A DNA stretch of 64,000 bases. It comes from Luteithermobacter gelatinilyticus (GTDB lineage: Bacteria; Pseudomonadota; Alphaproteobacteria; Sphingomonadales; Emcibacteraceae). The first letter of the stretch is position 1, and each line of letters starts with the position of its first letter. Shown here piece by piece: positions 27,361-35,868 of the stretch. The stretch covers positions 2,610,501-2,674,500 of the forward strand of contig NZ_CP040517.1 in assembly GCF_005849285.1 (NCBI RefSeq), written 5' to 3'. The notes under the pieces were generated by a model. The model had not been told where the DNA came from. It made no database searches and saw nothing but the letters and a program-made list of their open reading frames with translations. The position numbers were made by a program, and so were the translations under genes.

Positions 27361-28142
27361 TGTGCCCGCTCCGGTGCTAGAATAGGTAATTTCAGCAATC
27401 TGTCAGCAGCCGCCTGTTTGTTGGCCACACGCAGGGCTTGGGCCACTGAGCTTCTGTATGAATCGTCAAGGATTTCAAACTGCTTGGTTTGGTTGTTCCA
27501 GGCACCGGTAATCTGACCATCCCGGGTCTGATATACCAGAGCGACACGCCCAACCTGCAGGAAGTCCACCTCGCGGGAAACGCCGTCAATTTCAATGGTG
27601 TCCGTATACGCTACCAAGGCCCGGCCATAATCGCTTTCAATCTGATACGCCTCAAAAACGCTGCGGAATTTCTCTGACGTGTCGACGCTCGGATCATCCA
27701 TCAGGTCTTTAAGCCGCTCAATCCCTTCAAGACGCTTATTCAGCTGGAACGGCACATCCATCTTGATGAAAGCTTCGAGAGCATCAACCATCTTCAGCAT
27801 CAGCGGCGTGATCTGCCGCTTCACATAGGTGACCTGCTTGATGGACGTGCTCAGATCTTCCATCTCTTCCACCTGGCGGTCAATCTGGCGCTGCAACTGC
27901 GCGTTATAGATCTTCAGGCCTTCAATGGTTTTCTGAACGGCTTTATATTGGCTGACAATCTTGTCTGTTTCTTCAACAATCTTGTCGATACGTTTCTGAG
28001 ATTCCTGTGCCAGCTTGTTGATGGCCATGCCCTCATCGAGGACCTCCTTCAACTCGGTAGCACCCGCTGTTCCAGCGCCCATCATAAGGGCACCAGCAGC
28101 AACGGCGGAAAGAACAAGTGTCCTTACACGATGCTTATTCAT
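27357..28142 (-). CDS. DUF3450 periplasmic coiled-coil protein of a TonB2-type operon
   Basis: A 261-residue protein with a signal peptide (ending GAGTAGA) and a long coiled coil (residues about 35-100, DKIVEETDKIVSQYKAVQKT). A globular C-terminal part follows, with YQTRDGQITGAWNNQTKQFE. It matches DUF3450, which accompanies TtpC-type TonB clusters. It is the first gene of the operon, and its promoter should lie in the AT-rich region 28143-28300. The exact role in TonB energisation is unknown. Confidence 0.88.
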   Translation of the reverse strand: MNKHRVRTLVLSAVAAGALMMGAGTAGATELKEVLDEGMAINKLAQESQKRIDKIVEETDKIVSQYKAVQKTIEGLKIYNAQLQRQIDRQVEEMEDLSTSIKQVTYVKRQITPLMLKMVDALEAFIKMDVPFQLNKRLEGIERLKDLMDDPSVDTSEKFRSVFEAYQIESDYGRALVAYTDTIEIDGVSREVDFLQVGRVALVYQTRDGQITGAWNNQTKQFEILDDSYRSSVAQALRVANKQAAADRLLKLPILAPERAQ

Positions 28143-28697
28143 GCGTCTTCCTACAGCTTTTTAAAGGTTGTTAAGATTAAACCATTGAAAATGGCGAAAA
28201 AAGCACCCGGGGACCGAGTCCTGTCATACAAAGAGTCATAACGGGCGGCACATAGTGAATTACCAATCCACCCCAGACCTCTTTCTCTCATGCGTGTCCC
28301 CTTGTACCTACTTCATTAAAGACACACCTTCCAGCCATTTTCCCGCCACAAAGCATGCCTATAATTTAAAAAATAAATCATGTCCCTTTTGCAGGGATCA
28401 GTTGTTGTTATCTGTCTAAAAAAACTGGCACTTGCCAGCCTCTCACCTCACAGACTGTGCGACACACTAGCCCAAAAGATAACCCCATTTCAAGGCTTGC
28501 TTCACAGCAAAATAAAAAAAAACGTTTTTTTATTATCGGAAACAAGCAAATGGGCAAATCTTCTGCCCGCCGCCTCCCTCTGCAAAGCAATATTTTTTCA
28601 ATGAGTTAGAGGCAAAAACAAGCAGCTCCCCAGACCGGAAACACGCAGAAATCAGCTTGGCGTTTTTCCCTTCCGAGAAACAAAAAACTGTCTTTTT

Positions 28698-28726
28698 TTC
28701 AACAAATATGGTGAATTTTGTATACT
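28698..28726 (+). promoter_or_regulatory. Sigma70-like promoter candidate
   Basis: TTCAAC (28698-28703), a 17-bp spacer, and TATACT (28721-28726). Predicted transcription would start near 28733 and run straight into a hairpin. It is not attached to any gene. Confidence 0.4.
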
Positions 28727-28733
28727 AGAACCA

Positions 28734-28777
28734 AAGAATCGCATCAAAAACCGGGTTTTGGTACACGATTCTTTTTT
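28734..28777 (+). terminator. Terminator-like hairpin with T-run
   Basis: Arms AAGAATCG and CGATTCTT (28734-28741, 28766-28773) enclose a second short inverted pair AAAACC/GGTTTT, and a run of six T residues ends at 28777. It is an intrinsic terminator or the body of a very short RNA. Confidence 0.5.
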
Positions 28778-28860
28778 GAGGGCTATTTTTTGTAAGACAA
28801 TCCTCACTCAGCCCTGATGGCGGCGCAGCAACCGCAGCCCCCGTTAGCGCTAATACCCCC

Positions 28861-28897
28861 TAGAGTGAATTGTGCAGCGTTGGCTCAATTCACTCCA
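28861..28897. repeat. Dispersed TAGAGTGAA element, copy 3
   Basis: Arms TAGAGTGAATTG (28861-28872) and CAATTCACTCCA (28886-28897), one mismatch, around a GTGC-GGCT core. It lies downstream of the 57-residue gene on its strand. Confidence 0.88.
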
Positions 28898-29041
28898 AGC
28901 CACTGCTGTTCCGAAGCTCAGGCGGTATATCACAAAAGAAAATGAAAGATCATAAAAAATCGGAGAATCGGAGATCTTCAATAGGAGACCTTCGAGACGG
29001 GATCTACGGAGACCCGGACAGAGACAGAGTCAATAGGGGCG

Positions 29042-29215
29042 TCAATGGGGGCGAACCGAATTAACCGCTTCCAGGACGCTGTGCCATTTATTTTCGATAC
29101 AGGTACGCCGGGCCGCCGCCAGACCGAAACGCCTGATCAGTTGATGGGCCAGTTCCTGTTTATAACGAAAGTTATCCTTCCTAACGGAAGCGGGGATTGG
29201 TTTTTTTGCAGCCAT
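29042..29215 (-). CDS. Small basic protein (57 aa), unknown
   Basis: It begins MAAKKPIPASVRKDNFRYKQ with AAGGAG placed 6 bases before the ATG at 29215, an excellent ribosome-binding site. The body is helical and basic (ELAHQLIRRFGLAAARRTCIENKWHSVLEAV). It has no membrane or signal segment. A longer frame to 29335 lacks such a site. It is flanked on both sides by copies of the TAGAGTGAA element. I do not recognise the family; it could be a small nucleic-acid-binding or regulatory protein. Confidence 0.55.
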   Translation of the reverse strand: MAAKKPIPASVRKDNFRYKQELAHQLIRRFGLAAARRTCIENKWHSVLEAVNSVRPH

Positions 29216-29342
29216 TCTGTTTCTCCTTGCGGCAGCCCTGCCATCCCGAATATGGTTTCCGGGATCAGTGGTTTTGCGTCCCGCCGTTACCGACGGTTTG
29301 CCGTTTGTCACAGGAACGCTACTGCTGAACGCCACCTGCTAT

Positions 29343-29380
29343 TAGAGTAAATTGTGAAGAGGTTGACTCAATTCACTCTA
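29343..29380. repeat. Dispersed TAGAGTGAA element, copy 4 (closest to consensus)
   Basis: A 38-bp element: TAGAGTAAATTGTGAAGAGG, then TTGACTCAATTCACTCTA. Arms of 12 bp (29343-29354 and 29369-29380, one mismatch) flank a GTGAAGAGGTTGACT-type core shared with the other copies. Confidence 0.9.
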
Positions 29381-29435
29381 GCATTCACCCTAACAGGAAG
29401 AAGTGAAAAGCCGGTAAAAGAACCGGTAAAGTTTT

Positions 29436-29491
29436 ACAGATTCTCCATAACAGATTCTCCATAACAGATTCTCCGTGACAGATTCTTTCTG
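29436..29491. repeat. 14-bp tandem repeat, about four copies
   Basis: The unit ACAGATTCTCCATA is repeated at 29436, 29450, 29464 and 29478, with increasing divergence in the last two copies. It is non-coding. Confidence 0.92.
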
Positions 29492-29900
29492 CCTTGCTCC
29501 CGAATTTCGGCCTCTATCAAAAAATCACACCCCCTTGTTCAAAAAATAATGTTTTTCGATTCTCTTTTCCGGTCTCTTTTCCGGCAAGTATCTGTTAGCC
29601 TTCTCTGACAGGAAAAAGTTCTGCCCACCGGCATGCGCAGCCGGAAGTCGGACCTGAAGCGGGACCAATAGCAGGAATAGAGTTGACGATAGAAACAGGG
29701 AATGACGGGGGTCTGAAATCGTTACAGAATCAACTAATTACGTCCTGCTTGGGCAGCCTCCCATTCCTACCAGCAATTCGGCCGGTAATTTGAAAGCAGA
29801 CCCCAGAACGTGTTCCCGGAGACGATTCCCCAAGGTGCTGTTTCGCAGAACGGCAGCCTGTGAAATATTAAGAATTCATCAAAAGATGCAACCAGCCGCT

Positions 29901-29942
29901 TGGAACTATTGATACATGTCCCTGGAACTATTGATACATGTC
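29901..29942. repeat. 20-bp tandem duplication containing half of the FNR-like box
   Basis: TGGAACTATTGATACATGTC occurs at 29901-29920 and 29923-29942 (period 22). Only the second copy continues into TCAA, making a complete inverted box; the first reads TTGATACATGTCCC. Confidence 0.92.
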
Positions 29943-29944
29943 AA
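29931..29944 (+). promoter_or_regulatory. FNR/FixK-like box upstream of ccoNOQP
   Basis: TTGATACATGTCAA fits the alphaproteobacterial FNR/FixK consensus TTGAY-N4-RTCAA at every defined base. It lies 129 bp before the ccoN start. cbb3 oxidase operons are classic targets of FNR-type activators at low oxygen, so this is likely the main control site. Confidence 0.8.
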
Positions 29945-30072
29945 TGTGCCCTTGCGCCGATTGGCCTATGTGGAGCATGGTAGATTTTCCCTCAAAAGGG
30001 GGCTAACTTGAAGAATATTCGAATAAAGTGAACCAACGTTATGCAGTCTCAACAAAAACAACAGGTTAGGAT

Positions 30073-31746
30073 ATGACAACCCACGACACACAAACTGCCG
30101 CCAGACCTCCTCAGGTAAGCTCCCTGGCGCAATGGCTGTCCGCCCTGGGGCTTGGGCTGGCCGCCGTTATTGCTCTTCTGATTGCGGCAAAAACCACTTC
30201 ATCCGCCTTTCAGATACACGCCTTTATCATGCTGGGGGCGTTTATCCTTGGTATCATTGCGATCTTCAATATGGGGTTTGGCAACAATGGCAGACTCGCG
30301 GCGGAGGCATCGCCGTCGGGGGTCTATTATAATGATGGCGTTGTCAAAGCCGGGGCCATTGCCACCATCTTCTGGGGCATTGCCGGCTTCTTGGCTGGCG
30401 ACCTGATTGCCTGGCAGTTGGCGTTTCCGTGGCTGAATTTTGACACCTCCTTCCTGAATTTCGGCCGCATGCGGCCCCTGCATACCTCGGCGGTGATTTT
30501 CGCCTTTGGCGGCAACGCGCTGATCGCCACATCGTTCTATGTGGTGCAACGCACCAGCAAGGCGCGGCTGGCCGGGGAAATCGCCCCCTGGTTTGTGTTC
30601 TGGGGCTATCAGCTATTTATTGTGCTGGCCGCCACCGGTTATCTGATGGGAATCACCCAGTCCAAGGAATATGCCGAACCGGAATGGTATGTGGACCTGT
30701 GGCTGACCATTGTCTGGGTGGCCTATCTGCTGGTCTATCTGGGAACGCTATGGCGGCGGCAGGAACCGCATATCTATGTGGCGAACTGGTTCTATCTGGC
30801 GTTTATCGTCACCATCGCCATGCTGCATATTGTCAACAACCTCACCGTGCCGGTCTCCTGGACGGAACCCAAAAGCTATATCCTGTTTTCCGGGGTACAG
30901 GACGCCATGACCCAATGGTGGTACGGCCATAACGCCGTAGGGTTCTTCCTGACCGCCGGCTTCCTCGGGATCATGTATTATTTTGTGCCCAAACGGGCAG
31001 AACGGCCGGTCTACTCCTACCGCCTGTCCATTATCCACTTCTGGGCACTGATCTTCATTTATATCTGGGCCGGCCCGCACCATCTGCATTACACGGCCCT
31101 GCCGGACTGGGCACAGACGCTCGGCATGACATTCTCCGTCATGCTGTGGATGCCGTCCTGGGGCGGCATGATCAACGGCCTGATGACCTTAAGCGGCGCT
31201 TGGGACAAGCTGCGCACCGACCCGGTGCTGAAAATGCTGGTGGTCTCCGTCGCCTTCTACGGCATGAGCACCTTTGAAGGGCCGCTGATGTCCATCAAGG
31301 CGGTCAACGGCCTCAGCCACTACACCGACTGGACCATTGGCCATGTACATTCCGGCGCGCTCGGCTGGGTCGCCTATGTCAGCTTTGGTGCCATTTATTG
31401 CCTGGTCCCCTGGTTGTGGAAACGCGAAGGCCTGTATTCCCTGAAACTGGTCAATCTGCATTTCTGGATCTCTACCGTGGGCATTGTGTTCTACATCTGC
31501 GCCATGTGGGTCTCCGGCATCATGCAGGGCCTGATGTGGCGGGCCTATAATGAACTGGGCTTCCTGGAATATTCTTTTGTGGAAACGGTGGAAGCCATGC
31601 ATCCCTATTACATCATCCGCGCCTTCGGTGGCCTGCTGTTTGTGATCGGCTCCCTGATCATGTTGTATAACGTGATCATGACAATCCGCGGGGCCGGCGC
31701 CGCCAAACGCATCGCGACCACGGCCACCCCGGCGATGGCCGAGTAA
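30073..31746 (+). CDS. ccoN: Cytochrome c oxidase cbb3-type, subunit I
   Basis: The 557-residue catalytic subunit of the high-affinity heme-copper oxidase, with about 13-14 membrane helices. Heme and copper ligands lie in the conserved blocks [47 protein letters not shown] and [15 protein letters not shown]. It reduces oxygen to water at the binuclear b3-CuB centre and pumps protons. The length exceeds that of many CcoN proteins (about 475-540) because of an extra hydrophobic segment at the N-terminus ([15 protein letters not shown]). It is first in the ccoNOQP operon, preceded by an AGGAT site. Confidence 0.97.
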   Translation: MTTHDTQTAARPPQVSSLAQWLSALGLGLAAVIALLIAAKTTSSAFQIHAFIMLGAFILGIIAIFNMGFGNNGRLAAEASPSGVYYNDGVVKAGAIATIFWGIAGFLAGDLIAWQLAFPWLNFDTSFLNFGRMRPLHTSAVIFAFGGNALIATSFYVVQRTSKARLAGEIAPWFVFWGYQLFIVLAATGYLMGITQSKEYAEPEWYVDLWLTIVWVAYLLVYLGTLWRRQEPHIYVANWFYLAFIVTIAMLHIVNNLTVPVSWTEPKSYILFSGVQDAMTQWWYGHNAVGFFLTAGFLGIMYYFVPKRAERPVYSYRLSIIHFWALIFIYIWAGPHHLHYTALPDWAQTLGMTFSVMLWMPSWGGMINGLMTLSGAWDKLRTDPVLKMLVVSVAFYGMSTFEGPLMSIKAVNGLSHYTDWTIGHVHSGALGWVAYVSFGAIYCLVPWLWKREGLYSLKLVNLHFWISTVGIVFYICAMWVSGIMQGLMWRAYNELGFLEYSFVETVEAMHPYYIIRAFGGLLFVIGSLIMLYNVIMTIRGAGAAKRIATTATPAMAE

Positions 31747-31763
31747 GGGAAAGGGTAGATAAA

Positions 31764-32489
31764 ATGTTTAAACACGAAATTTTTGAAAAAAACTCTATCC
31801 TGCTGCTGATCGGCATTCTGATTGTCGTCTCCATCGGCGGCATTATCGAAATCGTCCCGCTGTTTTATCTCAACAGCACCATTGAAAAGGTGGAGGGCAT
31901 GCGGCCCTATACGCCGCTGGAATTGGCCGGACGCAACATCTATATCCGTGAAGGCTGCTACACCTGCCATTCCCAGATGATCCGCGCCACCCGGGACGAA
32001 GTGGAACGCTACGGCCATTATTCGCTGGCGGCCGAAAGCATCTATGACCATCCCTTCCAGTGGGGGTCCAAGCGGACCGGACCGGACCTCGCCCGGGTCG
32101 GCAATAAATATTCCGATGAATGGCATCGGGAACATATGATTGACCCGCGGGCGCTTGTGCCTGAATCCGTCATGCCAGGCTATCCGTTCCTGGCCACCAC
32201 CGAATTGGACTACACCACCATTCAGCAGGACCTGAAAGCCAACCGTATGGTCGGGGTGCCCTATACGGAGGAGATGATCGAAAACGCGGCGCTGGATCTG
32301 GAAACCCAGCTCGATGAATATCACGATAATCTGGATGCCTTCCTGGAACGTTATCCGGGGGCTCAGGTGCGTGATTTTGACGGTAATCCCGACAAGATCA
32401 CCGAACTGGACGCCATGATCGCCTATCTGCAGATGCTGGGCACTCTGGTGGATTTCTCCCTTTTCGACGCCCAAGAGAACAACAGGTAA
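31764..32489 (+). CDS. ccoO: Cytochrome c oxidase cbb3-type, subunit II (monoheme)
   Basis: A 241-residue membrane-anchored cytochrome c. One N-terminal helix (residues 11-35) is followed by the heme-binding CYTCH (C65, C68, H69). The distal Met is probably in [11 protein letters not shown]. It carries electrons from CcoP to CcoN on the periplasmic side. It starts 17 bp after ccoN. The length is normal. Confidence 0.96.
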   Translation: MFKHEIFEKNSILLLIGILIVVSIGGIIEIVPLFYLNSTIEKVEGMRPYTPLELAGRNIYIREGCYTCHSQMIRATRDEVERYGHYSLAAESIYDHPFQWGSKRTGPDLARVGNKYSDEWHREHMIDPRALVPESVMPGYPFLATTELDYTTIQQDLKANRMVGVPYTEEMIENAALDLETQLDEYHDNLDAFLERYPGAQVRDFDGNPDKITELDAMIAYLQMLGTLVDFSLFDAQENNR

Positions 32490-32524
32490 TTACAGACAGC
32501 GAGTCAAAGGAATAAGGACAAGAG

Positions 32525-32680
32525 ATGGATATTACACATCAAGACGCAGCCTCCTTTGCCCAAACATGGGGCCTGGTGTTCTTTGTCGTCATGTTTCTTG
32601 CGGTCGTGGCCTATGCCCTATGGCCCAAAAACAAAGACAAATTCAAAAACGCCGCGCGCACTCCACTGGATGAGGAATAA
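32525..32680 (+). CDS. ccoQ: cbb3-type oxidase subunit CcoQ
   Basis: A 51-residue single-helix protein, MDITHQDAASFAQTWG..., with the membrane span GLVFFVVMFLAVVAYALWP and the short basic/acidic tail ending TPLDEE. It lies between ccoO and ccoP, its standard position, and stabilises the oxidase complex. An AGGA-type site lies 10 bases upstream of the ATG, and the ccoP start follows 2 bp after its stop. Confidence 0.93.
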   Translation: MDITHQDAASFAQTWGLVFFVVMFLAVVAYALWPKNKDKFKNAARTPLDEE

Positions 32681-32682
32681 TA

Positions 32683-33546
32683 ATGAGCAATACACCTGAA
32701 ATAGATCAATTCAGCGGTGTCCACACCACGGGTCATGAGTGGGACGGCATCAAGGAACTGAACAACCCCCTGCCGCGCTGGTGGCTGTGGACCTTTCTGG
32801 CGACCATCGTCTGGTCCATCGGCTATTGGGTGGTCATGCCCGCCTGGCCACTGATCAGCGATTACACCAAAGGGGTCATCAACTATTCCCAGAGGGATGT
32901 TGTCGCCGCCCAGCTTCAGGCGGCACAGAATGCCAGAAAGCAATATGAAGAAAAACTTCTGGCGTCCGATCTGGAGACCATCAAGAACACCGAAGAACTC
33001 TGGTCCTTCGCCATGGCCGGTGGAGAGGCCGCGTTCGGGGATAACTGCGCAGGCTGCCACGGCTCCGGGGCCAGCGGCGCCAAAGGGTACCCCAACCTGA
33101 ACGATGATGACTGGCTCTGGGGCGGCACGCTGGAAGATATCCACTACACCCTCAAGGTGGGCATCCGTGCGGCCCATGAAGAAACCCGTTTTAATACCAT
33201 GCCGGCCTTCCTGAAAGACGAGATCCTCAGCAAAGAAGAAATCAACAGCCTCGTCACCTATGTGCAGTCCCTTTCTGACAAGACGATTGCTGCCCCGGAA
33301 GGCGCCGAACAGCTTTACATGGACCAGTGTGCTTCGTGCCACGGTGAGGACGGCACCGGCATTCAGGAATTGGGCGCGCCCAACCTGACGGATCAGATCT
33401 GGTTGTATGGTGGTGATCGCAAGACACTGTTCGAAACCATCGCCTACAGTCGCCAGGGGGTCATGCCTTCCTGGGAAGGGCGGCTTGATCCGGCCACCAT
33501 CAAAAGCCTGGCCGTGTATGTGCACTCTCTGGGAGGAGGACAGTAA
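32683..33546 (+). CDS. ccoP: Cytochrome c oxidase cbb3-type, subunit III (diheme)
   Basis: A 287-residue diheme cytochrome c. The CcoP N-terminal domain (HEWDGIKELNNPLPRWWLW) and one membrane helix (about 34-56) are followed by two cytochrome c domains with CAGCH (C122, C125, H126) and CASCH (C216, C219, H220). It accepts electrons from soluble or membrane cytochrome c. A 173-bp gap with a strong stem-loop separates it from ccoG. Confidence 0.97.
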   Translation: MSNTPEIDQFSGVHTTGHEWDGIKELNNPLPRWWLWTFLATIVWSIGYWVVMPAWPLISDYTKGVINYSQRDVVAAQLQAAQNARKQYEEKLLASDLETIKNTEELWSFAMAGGEAAFGDNCAGCHGSGASGAKGYPNLNDDDWLWGGTLEDIHYTLKVGIRAAHEETRFNTMPAFLKDEILSKEEINSLVTYVQSLSDKTIAAPEGAEQLYMDQCASCHGEDGTGIQELGAPNLTDQIWLYGGDRKTLFETIAYSRQGVMPSWEGRLDPATIKSLAVYVHSLGGGQ

Positions 33547-33606
33547 ACCAACAGTAAATCACATGATACTCGGAAAACTGTTTTCTGAAGGTCATGATTT
33601 CATACC

Positions 33607-33667
33607 AGATCTCCCGGCGGCACTGCGGGGAGGAGGCCGCATCAGGTCGGTAGTCCGCCGGGGATCT
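33607..33667 (+). other. Long stem-loop between ccoP and ccoG
   Basis: AGATCTCCCGGCGG (33607-33620) pairs with CCGCCGGGGATCT (33655-33667) apart from one bulge, enclosing a GC-rich loop of about 34 nt. There is no T-run. It could mark the mRNA end of ccoNOQP, or protect it from decay, while letting part of the transcription reach ccoGHIS. Confidence 0.6.
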
Positions 33668-33719
33668 GACAACCATATGGTACAGACAGGGTATCACCAA
33701 TATTAAGGGTATATAGATT

Positions 33720-35288
33720 ATGGCCAATTCGCCTGAATCACATAGCGGCATGTCCCTTGACGGCCGCACCGCCACCTCCCCCGCAACCACCGGCGCCACC
33801 GTCTCTTCGTCCTTCCGCCCGCATGAGGCGGTCGAACGGGCGGATGTGGAAGCCGTCAACAAAAAAGAAGCCCGTTCGCTTTACAAAAAACGCGAACCCA
33901 TCTACCCCAAACGCGCCAAGGGAACGTTCCGCACGATCAAATGGGTCATTATGGCGATAACGCTTGGCATTTATTATCTGGCTCCCTGGATTCGCTGGGA
34001 CCGGGGAGAGGGCCTGCCAGATCAGGCCATCCTGATTGATTTCCCGGCCCGTCGGTTCTATTTCTTTTTTATCGAAATCTGGCCGCAGGAAGTCTATTAC
34101 ATCACCGGATTGCTGATCCTCGCGGCCATCGGCCTGTTTCTGGTGACCAGCACCGCCGGGCGGGTCTGGTGCGGTTATACCTGTCCGCAGACGGTGTGGG
34201 TGGATCTGTTCCTGGCGGTGGAACGTTTTTTTGAGGGGGATCGCAACGAACGCATGCGCCTGGACAAGGCCCCCTGGAGTTTTTCCAAACTGCGTAAAAA
34301 GACGCTCAAGCATATCACCTGGCTGCTGATCGGAGTCGCCACGGGCGGGGCCTGGGTGTTTTATTTCGCCGATGCCCCCACCCTGTTTAATCAGCTTATC
34401 CACTTCGAGGCGGATATGACCGCCTATTTCTGGATCGGGCTGTTTACCACCACGACTTATCTTCTGGGCGGTTTCGCCCGCGAACAAGTTTGCACCTATA
34501 TGTGTCCCTGGCCCCGTATCCAATCTGTGATGCTGGACGAGGATTCGCTGGCCGTAATGTATCGTTATGATCGCGGCGAACCGCGAGGCCCCCATAAAAA
34601 AGGCGACAGCTGGGAAGGCCGCGGCGACTGTATCCAGTGCCGCCAATGCGTTGTGGTCTGCCCCATGGGCATCGACATTCGCGACGGCATGCAGCTGGAA
34701 TGTATCCAGTGCTCGCTCTGTATTGACGCCTGTAACGCGGTCATGGACAAGGTTGGCCGGCCGCGGGGGCTGATCGCCTATGATTCCCTGGCCAATTTCA
34801 AAGCCAGGGCCAAGGGAGAAAAAGAACGGTTTCGTATCATCCGGCCGCGGACCATCCTGTATACTGCACTGATTCTGGTGGTGGGCGGCGTGATGCTGTA
34901 CAGCCTGCTGACCCGCAGTGAGCTGGATGTGAATGTGCTCAGAGACCGCAACCCGGTATATGTGCAATTGTCCAATGGCGACATCCGTAACGGTTATACG
35001 CTGAAAATCCTCAACAAAGCCCGGGAGCCACGCCGTTTTGCCGTAGCCGTTCATGGGCTGGAAAACCACCAGATGTGGATTGAAGGCATCCAGAGCATGA
35101 CCGAGGATGGCCTGCCTGTTGTGGATGTGGGTCTTGATCGCCTGCGCTCCGTCAAGCTTTATGTGGCCGCCCCGCGCACCGCCCTGCAAAGCGACAGCAC
35201 GGACATCACCATCGAGGTTCGCGATCTTGACGGTAACGTGCGCGACATCCATGAAACCACCTTCAAGGGACCGGACCCGCGGCGCTGA
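33720..35288 (+). CDS. ccoG: CcoG/RdxA/FixG cbb3 oxidase accessory protein
   Basis: A 522-residue membrane protein with about five helices. Two [4Fe-4S] ferredoxin-type clusters are formed by CIQCRQCVVVCPMGIDI and CIQCSLCIDACNAVMDK. The motifs GRVWCGYTCPQTVWVDLF and REQVCTYMCPWPRIQS carry further cysteines. The last 130 residues form an Ig-like FixG C-terminal domain. CcoG reduces Cu2+ to Cu+ for cbb3 assembly. The N-terminus has a Pro/Ala/Ser-rich extension of about 60 residues before the KKREPIYPKRAKG segment. Confidence 0.95.
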   Translation: MANSPESHSGMSLDGRTATSPATTGATVSSSFRPHEAVERADVEAVNKKEARSLYKKREPIYPKRAKGTFRTIKWVIMAITLGIYYLAPWIRWDRGEGLPDQAILIDFPARRFYFFFIEIWPQEVYYITGLLILAAIGLFLVTSTAGRVWCGYTCPQTVWVDLFLAVERFFEGDRNERMRLDKAPWSFSKLRKKTLKHITWLLIGVATGGAWVFYFADAPTLFNQLIHFEADMTAYFWIGLFTTTTYLLGGFAREQVCTYMCPWPRIQSVMLDEDSLAVMYRYDRGEPRGPHKKGDSWEGRGDCIQCRQCVVVCPMGIDIRDGMQLECIQCSLCIDACNAVMDKVGRPRGLIAYDSLANFKARAKGEKERFRIIRPRTILYTALILVVGGVMLYSLLTRSELDVNVLRDRNPVYVQLSNGDIRNGYTLKILNKAREPRRFAVAVHGLENHQMWIEGIQSMTEDGLPVVDVGLDRLRSVKLYVAAPRTALQSDSTDITIEVRDLDGNVRDIHETTFKGPDPRR

Positions 35289-35343
35289 ATGCGCCGTTCC
35301 GCGTCTCTGATTTATAAAGCTATTGACCTAAAAGGTTACGGAT

Positions 35344-35868
35344 ATGAGCAAGATGGATAAACCGCTGACGGGGAAAACCGTTCTCCTCTGGCTGATCGGC
35401 TTTTTCGTATTTGTCTTTATCGCCAATGGAATTATGGTCTGGGTGGCGCTTGAAAGCTGGTCGGGGCTGGAAACTGAAAACGCCTACCGCAAGGGGCTGG
35501 CCTATAATGAGCAGATCCGGGAAGCCCGCCGGCAGGCGTCCTCGGGATGGGCCATGACGTTGGATCAGCGCCCGACACAGCAAACAGGCGATACCCTGCG
35601 GATCACCCTGTCCGTGCCAAAAGGCGAACAGGTCCCGCAGACCCTGCTGGTTCGTTTTATCCGCCCGACTGCCGAAGGTTATGACCATGATCTAATTCTT
35701 ACGCCGCAGACCGGACACCCCGGCGTGGTGTCCTATGGTGCGCCGGTCGCATTGCCGCTGCCGGGGGTGTGGGACATGGTGATTCTTGCAAAAAGCGAGG
35801 ATGAGGTTAAATATACCCTCAAGGACCGTCTTTTTGTCCAATCACCATCTGACGAGCGGCAGCCATGA
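35344..35868 (+). CDS. ccoH: CcoH/FixH family assembly protein
   Basis: A 174-residue protein with one N-terminal membrane helix (LLWLIGFFVFVFIANGIMVWVAL) and a periplasmic domain containing TENAYRKGLAYNEQI, the FixH signature. It is needed for maturation of cbb3 oxidase, probably with the CcoI copper ATPase. Its stop overlaps the ccoI start by 4 bp. Confidence 0.93.
   Translation: MSKMDKPLTGKTVLLWLIGFFVFVFIANGIMVWVALESWSGLETENAYRKGLAYNEQIREARRQASSGWAMTLDQRPTQQTGDTLRITLSVPKGEQVPQTLLVRFIRPTAEGYDHDLILTPQTGHPGVVSYGAPVALPLPGVWDMVILAKSEDEVKYTLKDRLFVQSPSDERQP

Larger units (their letters stand above)
28143..28860. other. AT-rich non-coding region upstream of the TonB2-like operon
   Basis: About 720 bp without a convincing gene: the short open frames have poor starts and composition. 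It must hold the promoter of the minus-strand TonB2-like operon. On the plus strand at 28698-28777 there is a promoter-like sequence followed at once by a terminator-like hairpin (listed separately). I could not recognise a Fur box. Confidence 0.6.
29381..30072. other. Non-coding leader of the cbb3 oxidase operon, with repeats
   Basis: Nearly 700 bp with no supported gene. It contains a four-fold 14-bp tandem repeat at 29436-29491, a duplicated 20-bp block at 29901-29942 that holds the FNR-like box, and the promoter of ccoN. The distance from that box to the ccoN start (about 130 bp) allows a 5' leader of roughly 80-90 nt. Confidence 0.6.

Noticed and set aside
28380-28604. Short open frames in the AT-rich region between the TonB2-like and cco operons
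   Set aside because: Poor ribosome-binding sites, biased composition (Phe, Leu, Lys runs) and overlap with each other on both strands.
28870-29064. Open frame beginning in the 28861 palindromic element
   Set aside because: Its sequence is low complexity with repeated GDR motifs derived from a short tandem-like stretch and lacks a start signal.
29436-29491. Four-copy repeat as a possible CRISPR array
   Set aside because: Units are 14 bp with no unique spacers and no cas genes nearby; it is a simple tandem duplication.
33738-35252. A 504-codon open frame antisense to ccoG
   Set aside because: It mirrors the codon structure of ccoG, has Gly/His-rich improbable composition and no ribosome-binding site or recognisable domain.
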